Numbered from the stretch's first letter, positions 24,748 through 34,253 are shown. The stretch: 64,000 nt of DNA from Cellulomonas composti (GCF_007990245.1 NZ_BJWG01000005.1:176626-240625), one strand, 5' to 3'. The notes: generated by a model not told the origin, from the sequence alone. Numbers and translations are program-made.

Positions 24748-26472
24748 TCAGTCGGAGGCCTCGAAGGCGGTCACGGCCCCGGAGAAGTGGTCGTAGATCG
24801 AGTCCGCGGGCAGGCGCTGCCACAGCTCGTACCGCGTCAGGGTCTCGACGAGCGACGGGTCGGCTCGCGCGATCGCGAAGTGGATGCCACGTGCCTCGAC
24901 GAACTCGATGAGCCCGACGAGCGCGAGCCCGGCGGAGTAGTCGACGTCGCCGATGCCCGACGCGTCGAGCACCAGCCAGCGCACGGGGTCGGGGGCGTGC
25001 GTCACGACGCTCTCCACGTCGTCGACGAACCGGCTCGCGTTGGCGAAGAACAGCTCGGAGTCGTAGCGGTAGATGATCAGGCCGGGCCGGCTCTGGGCGC
25101 CCGGCTCCGCGTCCTGGTAGACGTGCGAACCGTCGTCGCGCAGCCCGACGACGAACCCGCGCGTCCCGTACTGCCGCCGGATCACGTCCGCGATCGACAG
25201 GAACACCGCGACGCCGATGCCGGCGCCGACACCGATCCCGACGACCGTGAGCGCGGTGACCAGCGCGATCCAGAACTCGCCCCGCCGCCGGCTGATCAGC
25301 CGGCGCAGCCCGGTGACGTCCACCAGTCCGATGCCGATCACGAGCACGATCCCGCCGAGCACGGACTTCGGCAGTTCTGCCAGCAGGTCGGTGAAGAACA
25401 GCAGCACGACGAGCGTGATCGCGACCACCACGAGGTTCGCCACCTGGCTGCGGCCGCGCTGCCGGTCGACGATCGCGGTCTTGGTCGGCGACCCGTTCAC
25501 GACGAACGCGCCGGTCAGCCCCGCACCGAGGTTGGCGGCGGCGAGCCCGACGAGGTCGCGGTCGATGTCGGCGCGGTCGCCGCGCTTCATGGCGTAGCTG
25601 CGACTCGTCGCGGCGCTCTGCGCGAGGATGATCACCGCGCAGCCCAGCGCCATCGCGAAGACCTTGCCGACGTCGCTCCACTCGAGACCGCTGGGCAGAC
25701 CCAACGGCGGCAGCCCGCCCGCGATGGAGCCGACCACGTCGACGCCGTGGCTGGACGCGTCGGTGATCGTCGCGACCACGAGCAGCCCGACGACCGCGAC
25801 GATCGCGCCGGGGACGCGGGGCAGGAACCGCTCGAAGCCGACGATGAGCACGATCGTCGCGAGCCCGTACGCGAGCGTCGCTGGGTGGACGTCCGCGAGG
25901 TGCGTCATCCAGTGCCACTGCTGCGCGAACCAGCCGCCCTCGTCCTTGTCGGTGCCGAGGATCTCGGGGACCTGACCGCCGGCGACCTGGACACCGACCC
26001 CCGTGAGGAAACCGATCAGCACGGACGCGGACAGGAAGTCGCCCAGGAACCCGAGCCTGAACAGCCGCGCGACCACCAGGAGCAGACCGGCGACGACCGC
26101 GGTGAGGCTGCACAGTGCGAGCCACTCGCTCGAGCCGGGCTGCAGCCCGACGATGCCGACCCCGGCCACGCCCGCGCCGAGGATCGCGGCCGTCGCGGAG
26201 TCGCCTCCGACGACGAGCAGACGCGACGACCCGAGCAGCGCGAACAGCGCCGTCGGGACCAGGATCGTGTACAGACCGGTGACGATCGGGGTGCCGGCGA
26301 TCGACGTGTAGCCCATCACCTCGGGGATCGCGACCGCCGCGAGCGTCGCGCCCGCGATCAGGTCGGGCCCGAGCCAGGACGCCCGGTACCCCCGCATCGA
26401 CACCGGCACCGCTCGTGCGAGACCGCTCGTCACGTGGGCATTCGACCACGTGAGCGCCCCCGGCGACGACAC
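24748..26472 (-). CDS. SulP-family anion transporter with STAS domain
   Basis: The protein has about 574 residues and 10-12 membrane helices. It shows the SulP features DLIAGATLAAVAIPEVMGY near the N-terminus, a hydrophobic core with SYAMKRGDRADID and GAFVVNGSPTKTA, and a C-terminal cytoplasmic STAS domain (about residues 460-570, with VLDASGIGDVDYSA). SulP proteins move sulfate, bicarbonate or other anions. The substrate cannot be assigned. The GTG at 26472 is the outermost start; one 12 codons later is also possible. The gene diverges from lactate dehydrogenase across 39 bp. Confidence 0.88.
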   Translation of the reverse strand: MSSPGALTWSNAHVTSGLARAVPVSMRGYRASWLGPDLIAGATLAAVAIPEVMGYTSIAGTPIVTGLYTILVPTALFALLGSSRLLVVGGDSATAAILGAGVAGVGIVGLQPGSSEWLALCSLTAVVAGLLLVVARLFRLGFLGDFLSASVLIGFLTGVGVQVAGGQVPEILGTDKDEGGWFAQQWHWMTHLADVHPATLAYGLATIVLIVGFERFLPRVPGAIVAVVGLLVVATITDASSHGVDVVGSIAGGLPPLGLPSGLEWSDVGKVFAMALGCAVIILAQSAATSRSYAMKRGDRADIDRDLVGLAAANLGAGLTGAFVVNGSPTKTAIVDRQRGRSQVANLVVVAITLVVLLFFTDLLAELPKSVLGGIVLVIGIGLVDVTGLRRLISRRRGEFWIALVTALTVVGIGVGAGIGVAVFLSIADVIRRQYGTRGFVVGLRDDGSHVYQDAEPGAQSRPGLIIYRYDSELFFANASRFVDDVESVVTHAPDPVRWLVLDASGIGDVDYSAGLALVGLIEFVEARGIHFAIARADPSLVETLTRYELWQRLPADSIYDHFSGAVTAFEASD

Positions 26473-26499
26473 TCTCGTCCATTTCGCGCCCGCGGCGTC

Positions 26500-26505
26500 T
26501 ACCGT
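26500..26505 (+). promoter_or_regulatory. Leaderless -10 (TACCGT) of lactate dehydrogenase
   Basis: TACCGT is six bases before the ATG and no ribosome site is visible, so transcription probably starts at the start codon. The short divergent gap also holds the SulP promoter. Confidence 0.55.
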
Positions 26506-26511
26506 GGCGCC

Positions 26512-27468
26512 ATGGTGCGCATCGAGAACTCGAAGCTGACCGTCGTCGGAGCCGGCAGCGTCGGCGTGGCCGTGGCGTACGCGGCGCTGATCCGCGGGTC
26601 GGCCCGCACGATCGCGCTGTACGACATCGACGAGCCGAAGGTCACGGCCGAGGTGCTGGACCTCGCGCACGGCACCTGGCTCAGCGGGTCGAGCCAGGTG
26701 ATCGGCGGCGCCGATCCGTCGGTCGCGGCCGGGTCGCACGTCGTCGTCGTGACCGCGGGTGCCAAGCAGAAGCCGGGCCAGACGCGGCTCGACCTGGCGA
26801 GCACGAACTTCGAGATCCTGCAGACCCTGATGCCCACCCTGCTCGAGCACGCCCCGCACGCCGTCTACTGCATCGTCACCAACCCGTGCGACGTGCTCAC
26901 GGTCGCCGCGCAGCGGATCAGCGGCCTGCCGGCCTCGCGCGTCGTCTCGTCGGGCACGGTGCTCGACACCGCTCGCCTGCGCTGGCTCGTCGCGGAGCGT
27001 GCCCAGGTCTCCCCCGCGAGCGTGCACGCCGACATCGTCGCCGAGCACGGCGACACCGGGTTCGCGCTGTGGTCACAGGCGCGGATCGGCTCGACGCCCG
27101 TGCTCGACTGGCAGGCGCCCGACGGGCACCGCTTCACCCCGCGCGAGCTCGACGAGATCACGCAGTCCGTCCGCGACGCCGCCTACCGCGTGATCGAGGG
27201 CAAGGGTGCGACGAACCTCGCGATCGGGCTCGCGGGTGCACGGGTCGTGGAGGCGATCCTGGAGGACCAGCACGACGTGCTGCCCGTGAGCACCGTGCTC
27301 GACGGGTTCCGCGGCCTGCACGGCGTGGCGCTGTCCGTGCCCAGCGTCGTGGGCGCGGCCGGCGTCCTGCACGTGCCCGACCTGACCATGACGGACGCCG
27401 AGGCGGACCTGTTCCATGCGTCCGCCGACGCGCTGCTCGCCACGCAGCGCACGCTCGGCATCGACTAG
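26512..27468 (+). CDS. ldh: L-lactate dehydrogenase
   Basis: The 318-residue protein has the Rossmann loop VVGAGSVGVAVAYA and the NAD-selecting Asp in YDIDEPK. Active-site residues are present: the substrate Arg in KQKPGQTRLDL, NPCDVLT, the Arg/Asp pair near LDTARLRWLVAE, and the proton-relay His in AEHGDTGFALW. It interconverts pyruvate and lactate with NADH. That fits fermentative growth next to the pyruvate:ferredoxin oxidoreductase further along. The length is normal. Confidence 0.92.
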   Translation: MVRIENSKLTVVGAGSVGVAVAYAALIRGSARTIALYDIDEPKVTAEVLDLAHGTWLSGSSQVIGGADPSVAAGSHVVVVTAGAKQKPGQTRLDLASTNFEILQTLMPTLLEHAPHAVYCIVTNPCDVLTVAAQRISGLPASRVVSSGTVLDTARLRWLVAERAQVSPASVHADIVAEHGDTGFALWSQARIGSTPVLDWQAPDGHRFTPRELDEITQSVRDAAYRVIEGKGATNLAIGLAGARVVEAILEDQHDVLPVSTVLDGFRGLHGVALSVPSVVGAAGVLHVPDLTMTDAEADLFHASADALLATQRTLGID

Positions 27469-27495
27469 CGCCCGCCGGTTCGGCGCCTGCGGGCG
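27469..27495. terminator. Hairpin between convergent ldh and chitinase genes
   Basis: CGCCCGC and GCGGGCG form a 7-bp perfect stem around a 13-base loop, starting right after the ldh stop codon and ending just before the chitinase stop. Confidence 0.6.
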
Positions 27496-27500
27496 GTTAC

Positions 27501-28940
27501 CTACTGCAGCACCGGGGCCAGCGCCGAGATGAGCGCGTGGCTGTCGGAGTCCTGGCTCAGCTCCCACGCCATCGCACCGCGCAGGTGCAGCGCCCGGATG
27601 AGCTTGGCCCGTTCGCCGATCGAGCGCGGGCTCGAGTAGGCGATGAACGTCGGCACGGTGGCGGGACCGGTGGTGAGGTTCGGGTGCGCGGCGGCCGGGC
27701 TGAACAGGTACGGCTCACCTGCCAGCGGGTTCCAGTGGGCCGTGTAGCCCGCGCCGCCGACCGTGCCCGCGTCGTTCACGTAGCCGCCCTCGTCCACCAG
27801 CGCGTGGTAGCTCGGCTGCGGCGCCACGTCGACCGTGAGCGAGTTCGGGTCCGTACCGGTGTTGTCGAACGCGCTGTACAGGCCGTTGTTCCTGGTGCTG
27901 GTGCGCAGGTACTGCTGCGCGTAGAACGGCACGCCGACCACGATCTTGTTCGCGGGTACGCCGTTGGCCAGGTAGTGCACCACCGTGCCGACGGTGTTCC
28001 AGGTCAGGTTCGAGGCGTTCGGGTCGCGCGGATCCCGCGTGAACAGCGTGTTGTGCGAGGCCTTCGGGCCGCTCGCCACGTTGAAGTCGTACGTCATCAC
28101 GTTCACCCAGTCGAGGTACGACGAGAACTGCTTCAGCTCGTAGTACTTCGTCGAGCTCGTCGCCGCCGGCAGCGCAGCCGTGAGCAGGTAGTGCTTGCCC
28201 GTCGTCCTGCCGTACGCGTCGAGCTGCTTGCGGAACTCCGCGGCGAGCAGCGTGGCGTTGTGCCGGTCGGCCGCAGTGGGGTTCACGTTGCCGTCGGCGA
28301 CCTGCGTGGGGTACTCCCAGTCGAGGTCGATGCCGTCGAAGAGGCCCGCCGCGGCGCCCGCGCCGCCCGCGTTCTCGGGCCAGCCGCCACCCGGAAGGTC
28401 GCCCTTGATGAACGTGTCGATGCACGACGAGACGAACGCCGTGCGCAGCTGCGGCGTCGAGGCGAGCGTGGAGAACCACGTCGACTTCGTCCAGCCACCC
28501 AGCGAGATCTCCACCTTGAGGTGAGGGTTCGCGGCCTTGAGCTTGCGGAGCTGGTTGAAGTTGCCGAACACGTGCTGGTCGGGGTTGCCCGGGTCGTCGG
28601 CGACACCGTCCACGGTGTTCTCGCCGGTCCAGTAGACCTGCTGGTAGTCGGCCCACGGGTCCAGCACGTCGCAGCTCGCCTTGCCGGTCGCGGCGTCGTA
28701 CCCGGGCACGCCGAACGCGTACTGGATGACGTTGAGCTTCGTGGCGGGGATGTCCTTGACGTAGTAGCCGCGACCGTAGACGTCCCAGTCCGCGAAGTAG
28801 GCGGTCAGGACCTTGTTCGGCACGTCCGGGGAAGGTCTCGACGAGCCGGCCTGTGCCGGGAGCGGTGCGACGAGCGCGGCGCCCAGACCGAGGGCGACGA
28901 CGGCAGCGGTGGTGGTGGCGGTACGACGAGATCGACGCAT
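27501..28940 (-). CDS. Secreted GH18 chitinase
   Basis: The 479-residue enzyme has a twin-arginine-like basic start (RRSRRTATTTA), a hydrophobic core and an AQA cleavage site near residue 31. The GH18 signature DGIDLDWEYP (catalytic Glu near residue 200) is complete, with SLGGWT (SxGG) before it and VNVMTYDFN (YDF) after. No carbohydrate-binding or fibronectin domain is attached. It hydrolyses chitin with retention. The ATG has GGGAG upstream, and an AT-rich inverted repeat lies about 50-70 bp before it. Confidence 0.93.
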   Translation of the reverse strand: MRRSRRTATTTAAVVALGLGAALVAPLPAQAGSSRPSPDVPNKVLTAYFADWDVYGRGYYVKDIPATKLNVIQYAFGVPGYDAATGKASCDVLDPWADYQQVYWTGENTVDGVADDPGNPDQHVFGNFNQLRKLKAANPHLKVEISLGGWTKSTWFSTLASTPQLRTAFVSSCIDTFIKGDLPGGGWPENAGGAGAAAGLFDGIDLDWEYPTQVADGNVNPTAADRHNATLLAAEFRKQLDAYGRTTGKHYLLTAALPAATSSTKYYELKQFSSYLDWVNVMTYDFNVASGPKASHNTLFTRDPRDPNASNLTWNTVGTVVHYLANGVPANKIVVGVPFYAQQYLRTSTRNNGLYSAFDNTGTDPNSLTVDVAPQPSYHALVDEGGYVNDAGTVGGAGYTAHWNPLAGEPYLFSPAAAHPNLTTGPATVPTFIAYSSPRSIGERAKLIRALHLRGAMAWELSQDSDSHALISALAPVLQ

Positions 28941-28988
28941 CTGGCACTCCCGGGGGATGGCTGACTCAGTGGCGGCTCTGACCTGAGC

Positions 28989-29012
28989 ATTTAGTAAGTA
29001 GCCCTACCAAAT
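28989..29012. promoter_or_regulatory. AT-rich inverted repeat upstream of the chitinase
   Basis: ATTTAGTA-N8-TACCAAAT matches at 7 of 8 arm positions and stands out in this GC-rich DNA. It lies 49-72 bp before the start codon, overlapping the likely promoter. It does not resemble the DasR site, so the cognate regulator is unknown. Confidence 0.45.
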
Positions 29013-29223
29013 TGCCTGACTGTGATCCTATGCCGAGGTGTCCGTTTCGCGTCAAGTGCCCGCTTCGACTTCGCTCCGCAGCCGACGACACGCGCGCGTC
29101 GTCGAGCGGGCGGCCGAGGTCCCGACGGCCTCCTGATCGGCCTCGCCGGATCGCCCGGTCGAACCTGGTCCGTGCGTTCAGCCACGGTTGGCCGGTCCGA
29201 CCCGAGTGGCGCGCGGGAGTTCG

Positions 29224-30117
29224 TCACGGGACGTTGGCGCCGCCGTTGACGTTGATGACCTCCCCCACCACGAAGCTGGACTCGGGCGAGGCGAGGAACA
29301 CGTACGCGGGCGCCTGCTCGACGGGCTGGCTTGTCCGGCCCAGCCACGACGACTCGCCGAACCCCTCCAGCTTCTCCGCCGGCTGACCGTCCGTGACCTG
29401 CAGCGGGGTCCACACCGGGCCCGGCGCGACCGCGTTCACGCGGATCCCGCGCGGCGCGAGGTCGGCCGCGAGCGCCTTGGTGAACCCGATGATCGCGAAC
29501 TTCGTCGACGCGTAGTTGATGATCATCGGCGACGGGTTGTACCCCTGCACGGACGTGCTGTTGATGATCGTCGCGCCGGGCGGCAGGTGCGGCAGCGCGT
29601 CACGCGTGATCCAGAACATCGCGTACAGGTTCGTCTGGACGGTGCGGTCGAGATCCTGCTCGTCGAGCTCGTCGAACGAGCGGTGGTACACCTGGTGCGC
29701 GGCGTTGTTCACGAGGATGTCGAGCCCGCCGAGCCCCGCCACCGCCTGCGCGACCATCGCGCGGCAGAACTCGCGGTCGCGGATGTCCCCCGGGATCAGC
29801 ACACAGGTGCGCCCCTCCGCGCGCACGAGCGCCGCGATCGCGTCGGCATCCACCTGCTCGGCCGGCAGGTAGCTGATCGCCACGTCCGCCCCCTCGCGCG
29901 CGAACGCGATCGCCACCGCGGCGCCGATCCCCGAGTCACCGCCGGTGATCAGCGCCTTGCGGCCCGGCAGCCGTCCCGTGCCGCGGTAGCTGGTCTCGCC
30001 GTGGTCGGCCTTCGGGTCCAGCTCCGCGTCGAGCCCGGGCAGCGGCTGCCACGACGCATGCGGCTTGATGTGGGCATGCCGCTCGACGGGGTTGTCGAAC
30101 GTGAGCTGGTCGGCCAT
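29224..30117 (-). CDS. SDR-family oxidoreductase, YghA/GSP39-like
   Basis: The 297-residue protein begins with the 40-50 residue extension typical of the YghA/GSP39 branch, then ALITGGDSGIG (cofactor loop), ILVNNAAHQV, INSTSVQGY (Ser), YASTKFAI (Tyr-x3-Lys near residue 200) and GPVWTPL. It is an NAD(P)-dependent short-chain dehydrogenase. The family is often called general stress protein; the substrate is unknown. It stands alone on the minus strand. Confidence 0.88.
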   Translation of the reverse strand: MADQLTFDNPVERHAHIKPHASWQPLPGLDAELDPKADHGETSYRGTGRLPGRKALITGGDSGIGAAVAIAFAREGADVAISYLPAEQVDADAIAALVRAEGRTCVLIPGDIRDREFCRAMVAQAVAGLGGLDILVNNAAHQVYHRSFDELDEQDLDRTVQTNLYAMFWITRDALPHLPPGATIINSTSVQGYNPSPMIINYASTKFAIIGFTKALAADLAPRGIRVNAVAPGPVWTPLQVTDGQPAEKLEGFGESSWLGRTSQPVEQAPAYVFLASPESSFVVGEVINVNGGANVP

Positions 30118-30210
30118 GGTCGCTCTCTTCGCTCGGGTGCGGGACGCCCGGCCGCGGCGGAGCGGCGTCGGTCCCCTCCCGCGACGATATCCGCGAGCTC
30201 ACAGCAGCGC

Positions 30211-32304
30211 TCACGGCTGCGTGTCGTCGTGCAGGACGACGCGGGACAGCTCGACGAGGTCGCCACGGCGCCAGTAGTGCAGGCGGCGCGCCGACGGCGA
30301 GCTGCGCTGCAGCGCGACGCGGAAGCACCGGGCCCCGTCGTCGCGGACGACCGCGGGTGCGTTGCCGCCCTCGCCCGTGCGCAGCTCGTGGTGCTCGCGC
30401 GACCCCAGCCGCGCGGGGTCGGCGACGACCACGTCCACGATCACGTCGGCCAGCTTGCGCCACGAGACCGTGCCGAGGTTGTCGAGCGACCCGACGAACC
30501 GCTCCCCGATCGTCCAGTCCCCCAGCGGCTGGCCGGCCTTCTCCCCCGCGGGCACGCGCCGCGCCCAGGACAGCGCCACCGCGAACCGCAGGTCCTCCTC
30601 GGGGTCGGCGAACCACCCGCGCGTGTCCTCCTCGGCCACCGCACCGGCCGCGCCCTTGAGCCGGCGCTCGAGCTGCTGTCGCCGCACGTCCGCCTTCCGG
30701 TACTTGTCGCGGTAGGCACGCCGGTCCTTCTCGATCGCAGCGAGCTCGTCGCGCAGCTCGGCGGCGTCGTCGCGCACGCGGGCGAGCTCGCGCGCGGCGC
30801 CGCGCTCGTGCGTCAGCTCGCGCTCCAGCCGGGCGGCCTTCGCCCGCTCCGCCTCGAGCGCGAGGCTCAGGTCCTTCACCGCCCCGCGCGCCGGCGCCGG
30901 GGCGGGTCCATGTGTCACCACAGGCGTCGGTGTCGCTACAGGCGTCGGTGCCGGTCCCGGCGCGGGGACGAGCGTCGGTCGCGGTGCGACCGGGCCGGGA
31001 CGCCGACCCGCGACGAGGTCGAGCGGCGTCACACGCACCGGCGCCGGCGCGATCGGCAGGGCAGGCTGGTCGGGCAGGTCGGACCCGACCGCGGGCGCCG
31101 GCGGGGCCGCCTCGACGTCGGGCGCCGGCAGGGCCGGCTCGGCGTCGGGCGCCGGCAGCACGCGCGCGGCCTCGTCGGACGCCGGACGTGCGGGCGGCGC
31201 CGGACGTGCCGGCGGGACCGGGACGACGACCGTGGCCGGGCCGACCTCCGGCTCGGGCGGAGGCTCGAGCCAGGGCGGACCGCCCGCCAGCAGGCTCGGC
31301 GCCTCGAGCACCGTCTCGTCGTCGTCGAGGTCCAGCAGCGACAGCGCGAGCGGGTGCGTGGACGAGATCCGCGCGACGACCACGTCGCCCTCCGAGAACA
31401 GGGCGTCCAGCCGGTCGAGCTCGTTCGTCGTCACCGCTGAGACGGGGACCTCGACGTCGAGCCCGGGGCGTAGCCGCAGCACGAGCCCGTCGACGCGCGC
31501 GCTCGCGACCGCCGCGAGCACGGCCGAGCCGACGCCGTACCCGGCGGGCAGCTCGCCGGTCACGCCGCCGGGCACGGTACGCAGGTCGAGCCGTCGGGCG
31601 TCCGCGTCGAGCTCGCCCTCGACCCGCTGCCCTGGCCGCACCACCCGCACGAGCGGCACGTCGAAGCCGGTGAGCTCCTCCCACAGCGTCGCCATCGCGC
31701 CGTCGTCGAGCCGCACGAGCGCCCGGGTCCCGACGATCTGCCCGACGACCCCGCCGACCACCGGGCGGGCCGACGTGCCCGTGCTCGAGTACAGCCCTGC
31801 GGCGAGCGCCGCCGCCATGCCGTCGGAGACGAGGTGCTCGGTCACCGCATACCGCTCGCGCAGCGAGTACGCGAACCGCAGTCGCGCCAGGCGTGGAGCC
31901 GACACCCAGCCGAGGTCCACCGGGTAGACCCGCGACGCTCCGCCGTACACCTGCGTCATGTCCGGCATCGCCGACGAGAGCGCCCAGGACGTGTCCGTCG
32001 TCGGCAGCACGACGACCTCGACGAGCCCGCGCAGGTCGTCCGCGAGCACCTCGACGTCGACGAACGGCTCGGTCTCACCGCTCGCAACGCTGACGACGGC
32101 GACAGGCCAGCGCCGTCCCGGCGTCAGCAGCCGGTGCCCGAGCTCACGCGCCTCCTCGTCGGACTCGACGCGCCGCACCCCGACAGGGACGCGAACCTCG
32201 GCCGCGGCCCCGGCCGGCGCCGGCGTCGCGCCCGGCTCGTCGGGCCCAGCTCCTCCCGGCCCCGACCTGCGAGCGATCTCGCGCGCACGATTGCGTCTGA
32301 CCAC
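30211..32304 (-). CDS. Large hypothetical protein with C-terminal coiled coil
   Basis: I do not recognise this protein of about 700 residues. An N-terminal alpha/beta region (SWALSSAMPDMTQVYGGASRV) leads into valine-rich strands that look like S1/OB-type barrels (VGGVVGQIVGTRALVRLDDG and SEGDVVVARISSTHPLALSLLDL). A Pro/Ala-rich linker of about 130 residues and a charged coiled coil (about residues 480-560) follow. The last 130 residues form a compact domain with WRKLADVIVDVVV. The GTG start is preceded by GAGGGG but spacing is tight; longer starts are possible. No operon partners. Confidence 0.65.
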   Translation of the reverse strand: MVRRNRAREIARRSGPGGAGPDEPGATPAPAGAAAEVRVPVGVRRVESDEEARELGHRLLTPGRRWPVAVVSVASGETEPFVDVEVLADDLRGLVEVVVLPTTDTSWALSSAMPDMTQVYGGASRVYPVDLGWVSAPRLARLRFAYSLRERYAVTEHLVSDGMAAALAAGLYSSTGTSARPVVGGVVGQIVGTRALVRLDDGAMATLWEELTGFDVPLVRVVRPGQRVEGELDADARRLDLRTVPGGVTGELPAGYGVGSAVLAAVASARVDGLVLRLRPGLDVEVPVSAVTTNELDRLDALFSEGDVVVARISSTHPLALSLLDLDDDETVLEAPSLLAGGPPWLEPPPEPEVGPATVVVPVPPARPAPPARPASDEAARVLPAPDAEPALPAPDVEAAPPAPAVGSDLPDQPALPIAPAPVRVTPLDLVAGRRPGPVAPRPTLVPAPGPAPTPVATPTPVVTHGPAPAPARGAVKDLSLALEAERAKAARLERELTHERGAARELARVRDDAAELRDELAAIEKDRRAYRDKYRKADVRRQQLERRLKGAAGAVAEEDTRGWFADPEEDLRFAVALSWARRVPAGEKAGQPLGDWTIGERFVGSLDNLGTVSWRKLADVIVDVVVADPARLGSREHHELRTGEGGNAPAVVRDDGARCFRVALQRSSPSARRLHYWRRGDLVELSRVVLHDDTQP

Positions 32305-32337
32305 GCCACCCCCTCGTCCGGAACCCTGCCAGCATCG

Positions 32338-32705
32338 ATGACGACCTGCGACGAAGCGCGCCGACGCGCTGGGTCGCGTCGCCGCTCCCGGGCCAACCCC
32401 GCCTGGCACTCGCTCTCGGGGCGCCACGTCCACCTCTCGGAGGGCAACGAGCTGGCCCGCCGCTACCTGTCCGACGTCTCCGTCTTCGCGGCCGTGCGGT
32501 CGTGTCACGAGCCGGGCGTGCTCGATGCGGTCGTGGACCTCGTCGGACCCGGCGCGGTGTTCCCGTACTCGGGTTCCTTCCCCGACCTGCCCTCCGGCTG
32601 GGCGGTCGACTGGCAGGGCGAGGGCGTCCAGCTCGTCGAGACCCCCGTTCTCGAGACCCGGCCCGACGACGACGCCGTGCTGCTCGGTGCCGACGACGTG
32701 ACCCA
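32338..32705 (+). pseudogene. N-terminal fragment of a GNAT acetyltransferase
   Basis: The first 120 codons match the N-terminal domain of a GNAT acetyltransferase family: NPAWHSLSGRHVHLSEG, ARRYLSDVSVFAAV, DLVGPGAVFPY and VQLVETPVL, up to LGADDV where the catalytic acetyltransferase domain normally begins. From there the sequence is unrelated, so the enzyme has lost its active domain. The cut lies about 30 bp from the end of a convergent truncated gene. Confidence 0.7.
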
Positions 32706-32733
32706 GTCACGGAGGTGGACGATCCTCGAGTGC

Positions 32734-33404
32734 TCACGGCACGGCGGACGGCTCCAGACCCTGCGGCTTGTGCTCCGTGTACTGCACCCAGCCTTCGGGG
32801 AATGGTTTGGGCGGTGCCACCTCCACCCGCGGTGATCGCGTCGAGGTCCGCTTGGGCGTGTGCCTTCCGGCCCGCGTTGCTGCACCTCCGTGGCGTCTCG
32901 GCGGGGGTTCCGACGAGCCCGACCGTACAAAGACACCCCGAACCCCCTGCGAAAGTAGCGATCGAACGCTGGCACAGCGCCGAACACACCGAGGACGGTC
33001 TTCGTCACGAGGGTGTCCGTTGCCGAGCCGGGCAGAGCGGCCCTGACTCGTTCGCACAGAGCCAAGACGTCGTCGAGGCGGGACTCGTAGACGTCCACAT
33101 CGAGCTCCCACGACGACCGCGGCTCCGACGCGATGCACTCGACGACGGGAACCAGACCCCAAAGACTTCGGTGGAAGAGCTCGCCGGAACCCCGAAGCAT
33201 CCCCCAGCTGGCCAAGTAGAAGCCGAGGTGGAGGCACGAAGTCTCCAGCGCCGTCCCGGCGGCCAAACCCGCCGTATCGCCGACCTCGCGAGCGTGCTGG
33301 AAGTGGTTGTGGCAGTAGTCGAAGGACGCGTACCGCGCCGCTCGATCGCGCGTCGCCAGGTAGGACCAGAACAGGGACTGCAGGCTCTCCTCCGGCACGT
33401 TCAC
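32734..33404 (-). pseudogene. 3'-damaged conserved hypothetical gene
   Basis: The first 155 codons form a believable conserved protein of unknown function (SFDYCHNHFQHAREV, CLHLGFYLASWGMLRGSG, LVTKTVLGVFGAVPAFDRYF). As I remember the family, it should continue for another 40-60 residues with a helical C-terminus. Here the frame degenerates after about 32930, while another frame resumes with natural codon use (FPEGWVQYTEHKPQGLEP) to a stop at 32734. A frameshift or fusion near the junction with the GNAT fragment is likely. The GTG start follows the nucleotidyltransferase gene on the same strand. Confidence 0.55.
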
Positions 33405-33521
33405 CGGTCGCGTGGACTCGCTCGTCGACGCATTCCCGGAGCCGCGACCAGCGGGGACTGCGGGTGCCGACGAGCCGTCCCGGAGCCGGTAGAGCCCGCG
33501 CGCGACGCGGATGAGCAGGAC

Positions 33522-34253
33522 TCACTCCGCAAGGATCCGAATGGTGTCCTGACCCCGCTGTCGGAGACCCTCGGGAAGGAGCAACCAAGCATCCTGCTGC
33601 GGGTCCGCGAGCGCGTCTCGGAGTCGGAGCAGGCGCTTCCGATCGGACCCCTGGAGCCGTGCGAGCTCGCGAAGATGGTCGGTGATGAGTGCGGCCAGGA
33701 GCGCTGCGTCACGCAGGTGCCGCCCGCGATCACGGCTGTCCGCGGCGTGCGCGGCGGCCTTCAGAACAAGCGCTCCGAGCAGATCAGGCACGGCCAGCTC
33801 GACGTGCGTGTCACCGTCGATGACGGTGACACGTTGCGTCCGTGCGAGCGCCTGGGCGCCGCCCTCAGTCGCCAACACCGCACGACCCGCCAACTGCGGC
33901 CGCTTGTGCTTGGGCAGGTGGTCTGCGACGAGAAGATCCACGACGTCGGTACCGCGCCGGAGCCGGTGAGCGGAGGCGTCGTCCCAACCCGGTTCGACGA
34001 CCTCGAAGCCCAGGTCGCGAAGACGGCTGGCGACGAACAGCACGGTGACACCCGTGCCCATGACGTCGACGAGCGCGTCCACGTCATCCGTAGTCCGCAC
34101 CTCGTCGATGCCGGCGGCGCGTGCCTGAAGCTGCACCATGAGGCCACCGACGAGCACCCACGAGCCGACGGGCAACGCTGCGGAGACCTCGACGACAAGC
34201 GGCCAGGGCGGCCCCCAGCCCCCCGGTGGCGCGACGATCGTGAGATCACTCAC
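33522..34253 (-). CDS. AbiEii-like nucleotidyltransferase toxin
   Basis: The 243-residue protein has the nucleotidyltransferase signature WVLVGGLMVQLQARAAG and RTTDDVDALVDV (GG motif plus two acidic metal ligands), then VVDLLVADHL and a helical C-terminus with LVLKAAAHAADSRDRGRHLRD. These features resemble AbiEii/MenT-type toxins that inactivate tRNA by adding nucleotides. It overlaps the upstream HTH gene by ATGA and appears intact. Confidence 0.75.
   Translation of the reverse strand: MSDLTIVAPPGGWGPPWPLVVEVSAALPVGSWVLVGGLMVQLQARAAGIDEVRTTDDVDALVDVMGTGVTVLFVASRLRDLGFEVVEPGWDDASAHRLRRGTDVVDLLVADHLPKHKRPQLAGRAVLATEGGAQALARTQRVTVIDGDTHVELAVPDLLGALVLKAAAHAADSRDRGRHLRDAALLAALITDHLRELARLQGSDRKRLLRLRDALADPQQDAWLLLPEGLRQRGQDTIRILAE

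Noticed and set aside
28991..29413. 140-codon minus frame between the chitinase and SDR genes
   Set aside because: It overlaps the SDR 3' end and has no ribosome site or recognisable motif; the gap is read as promoter DNA.
32505..32930. Extension of the minus-strand conserved gene to a stop at 32505
   Set aside because: After about 32930 the frame is out of phase with natural codon use and crosses the GNAT fragment antisense, so it is not treated as protein.
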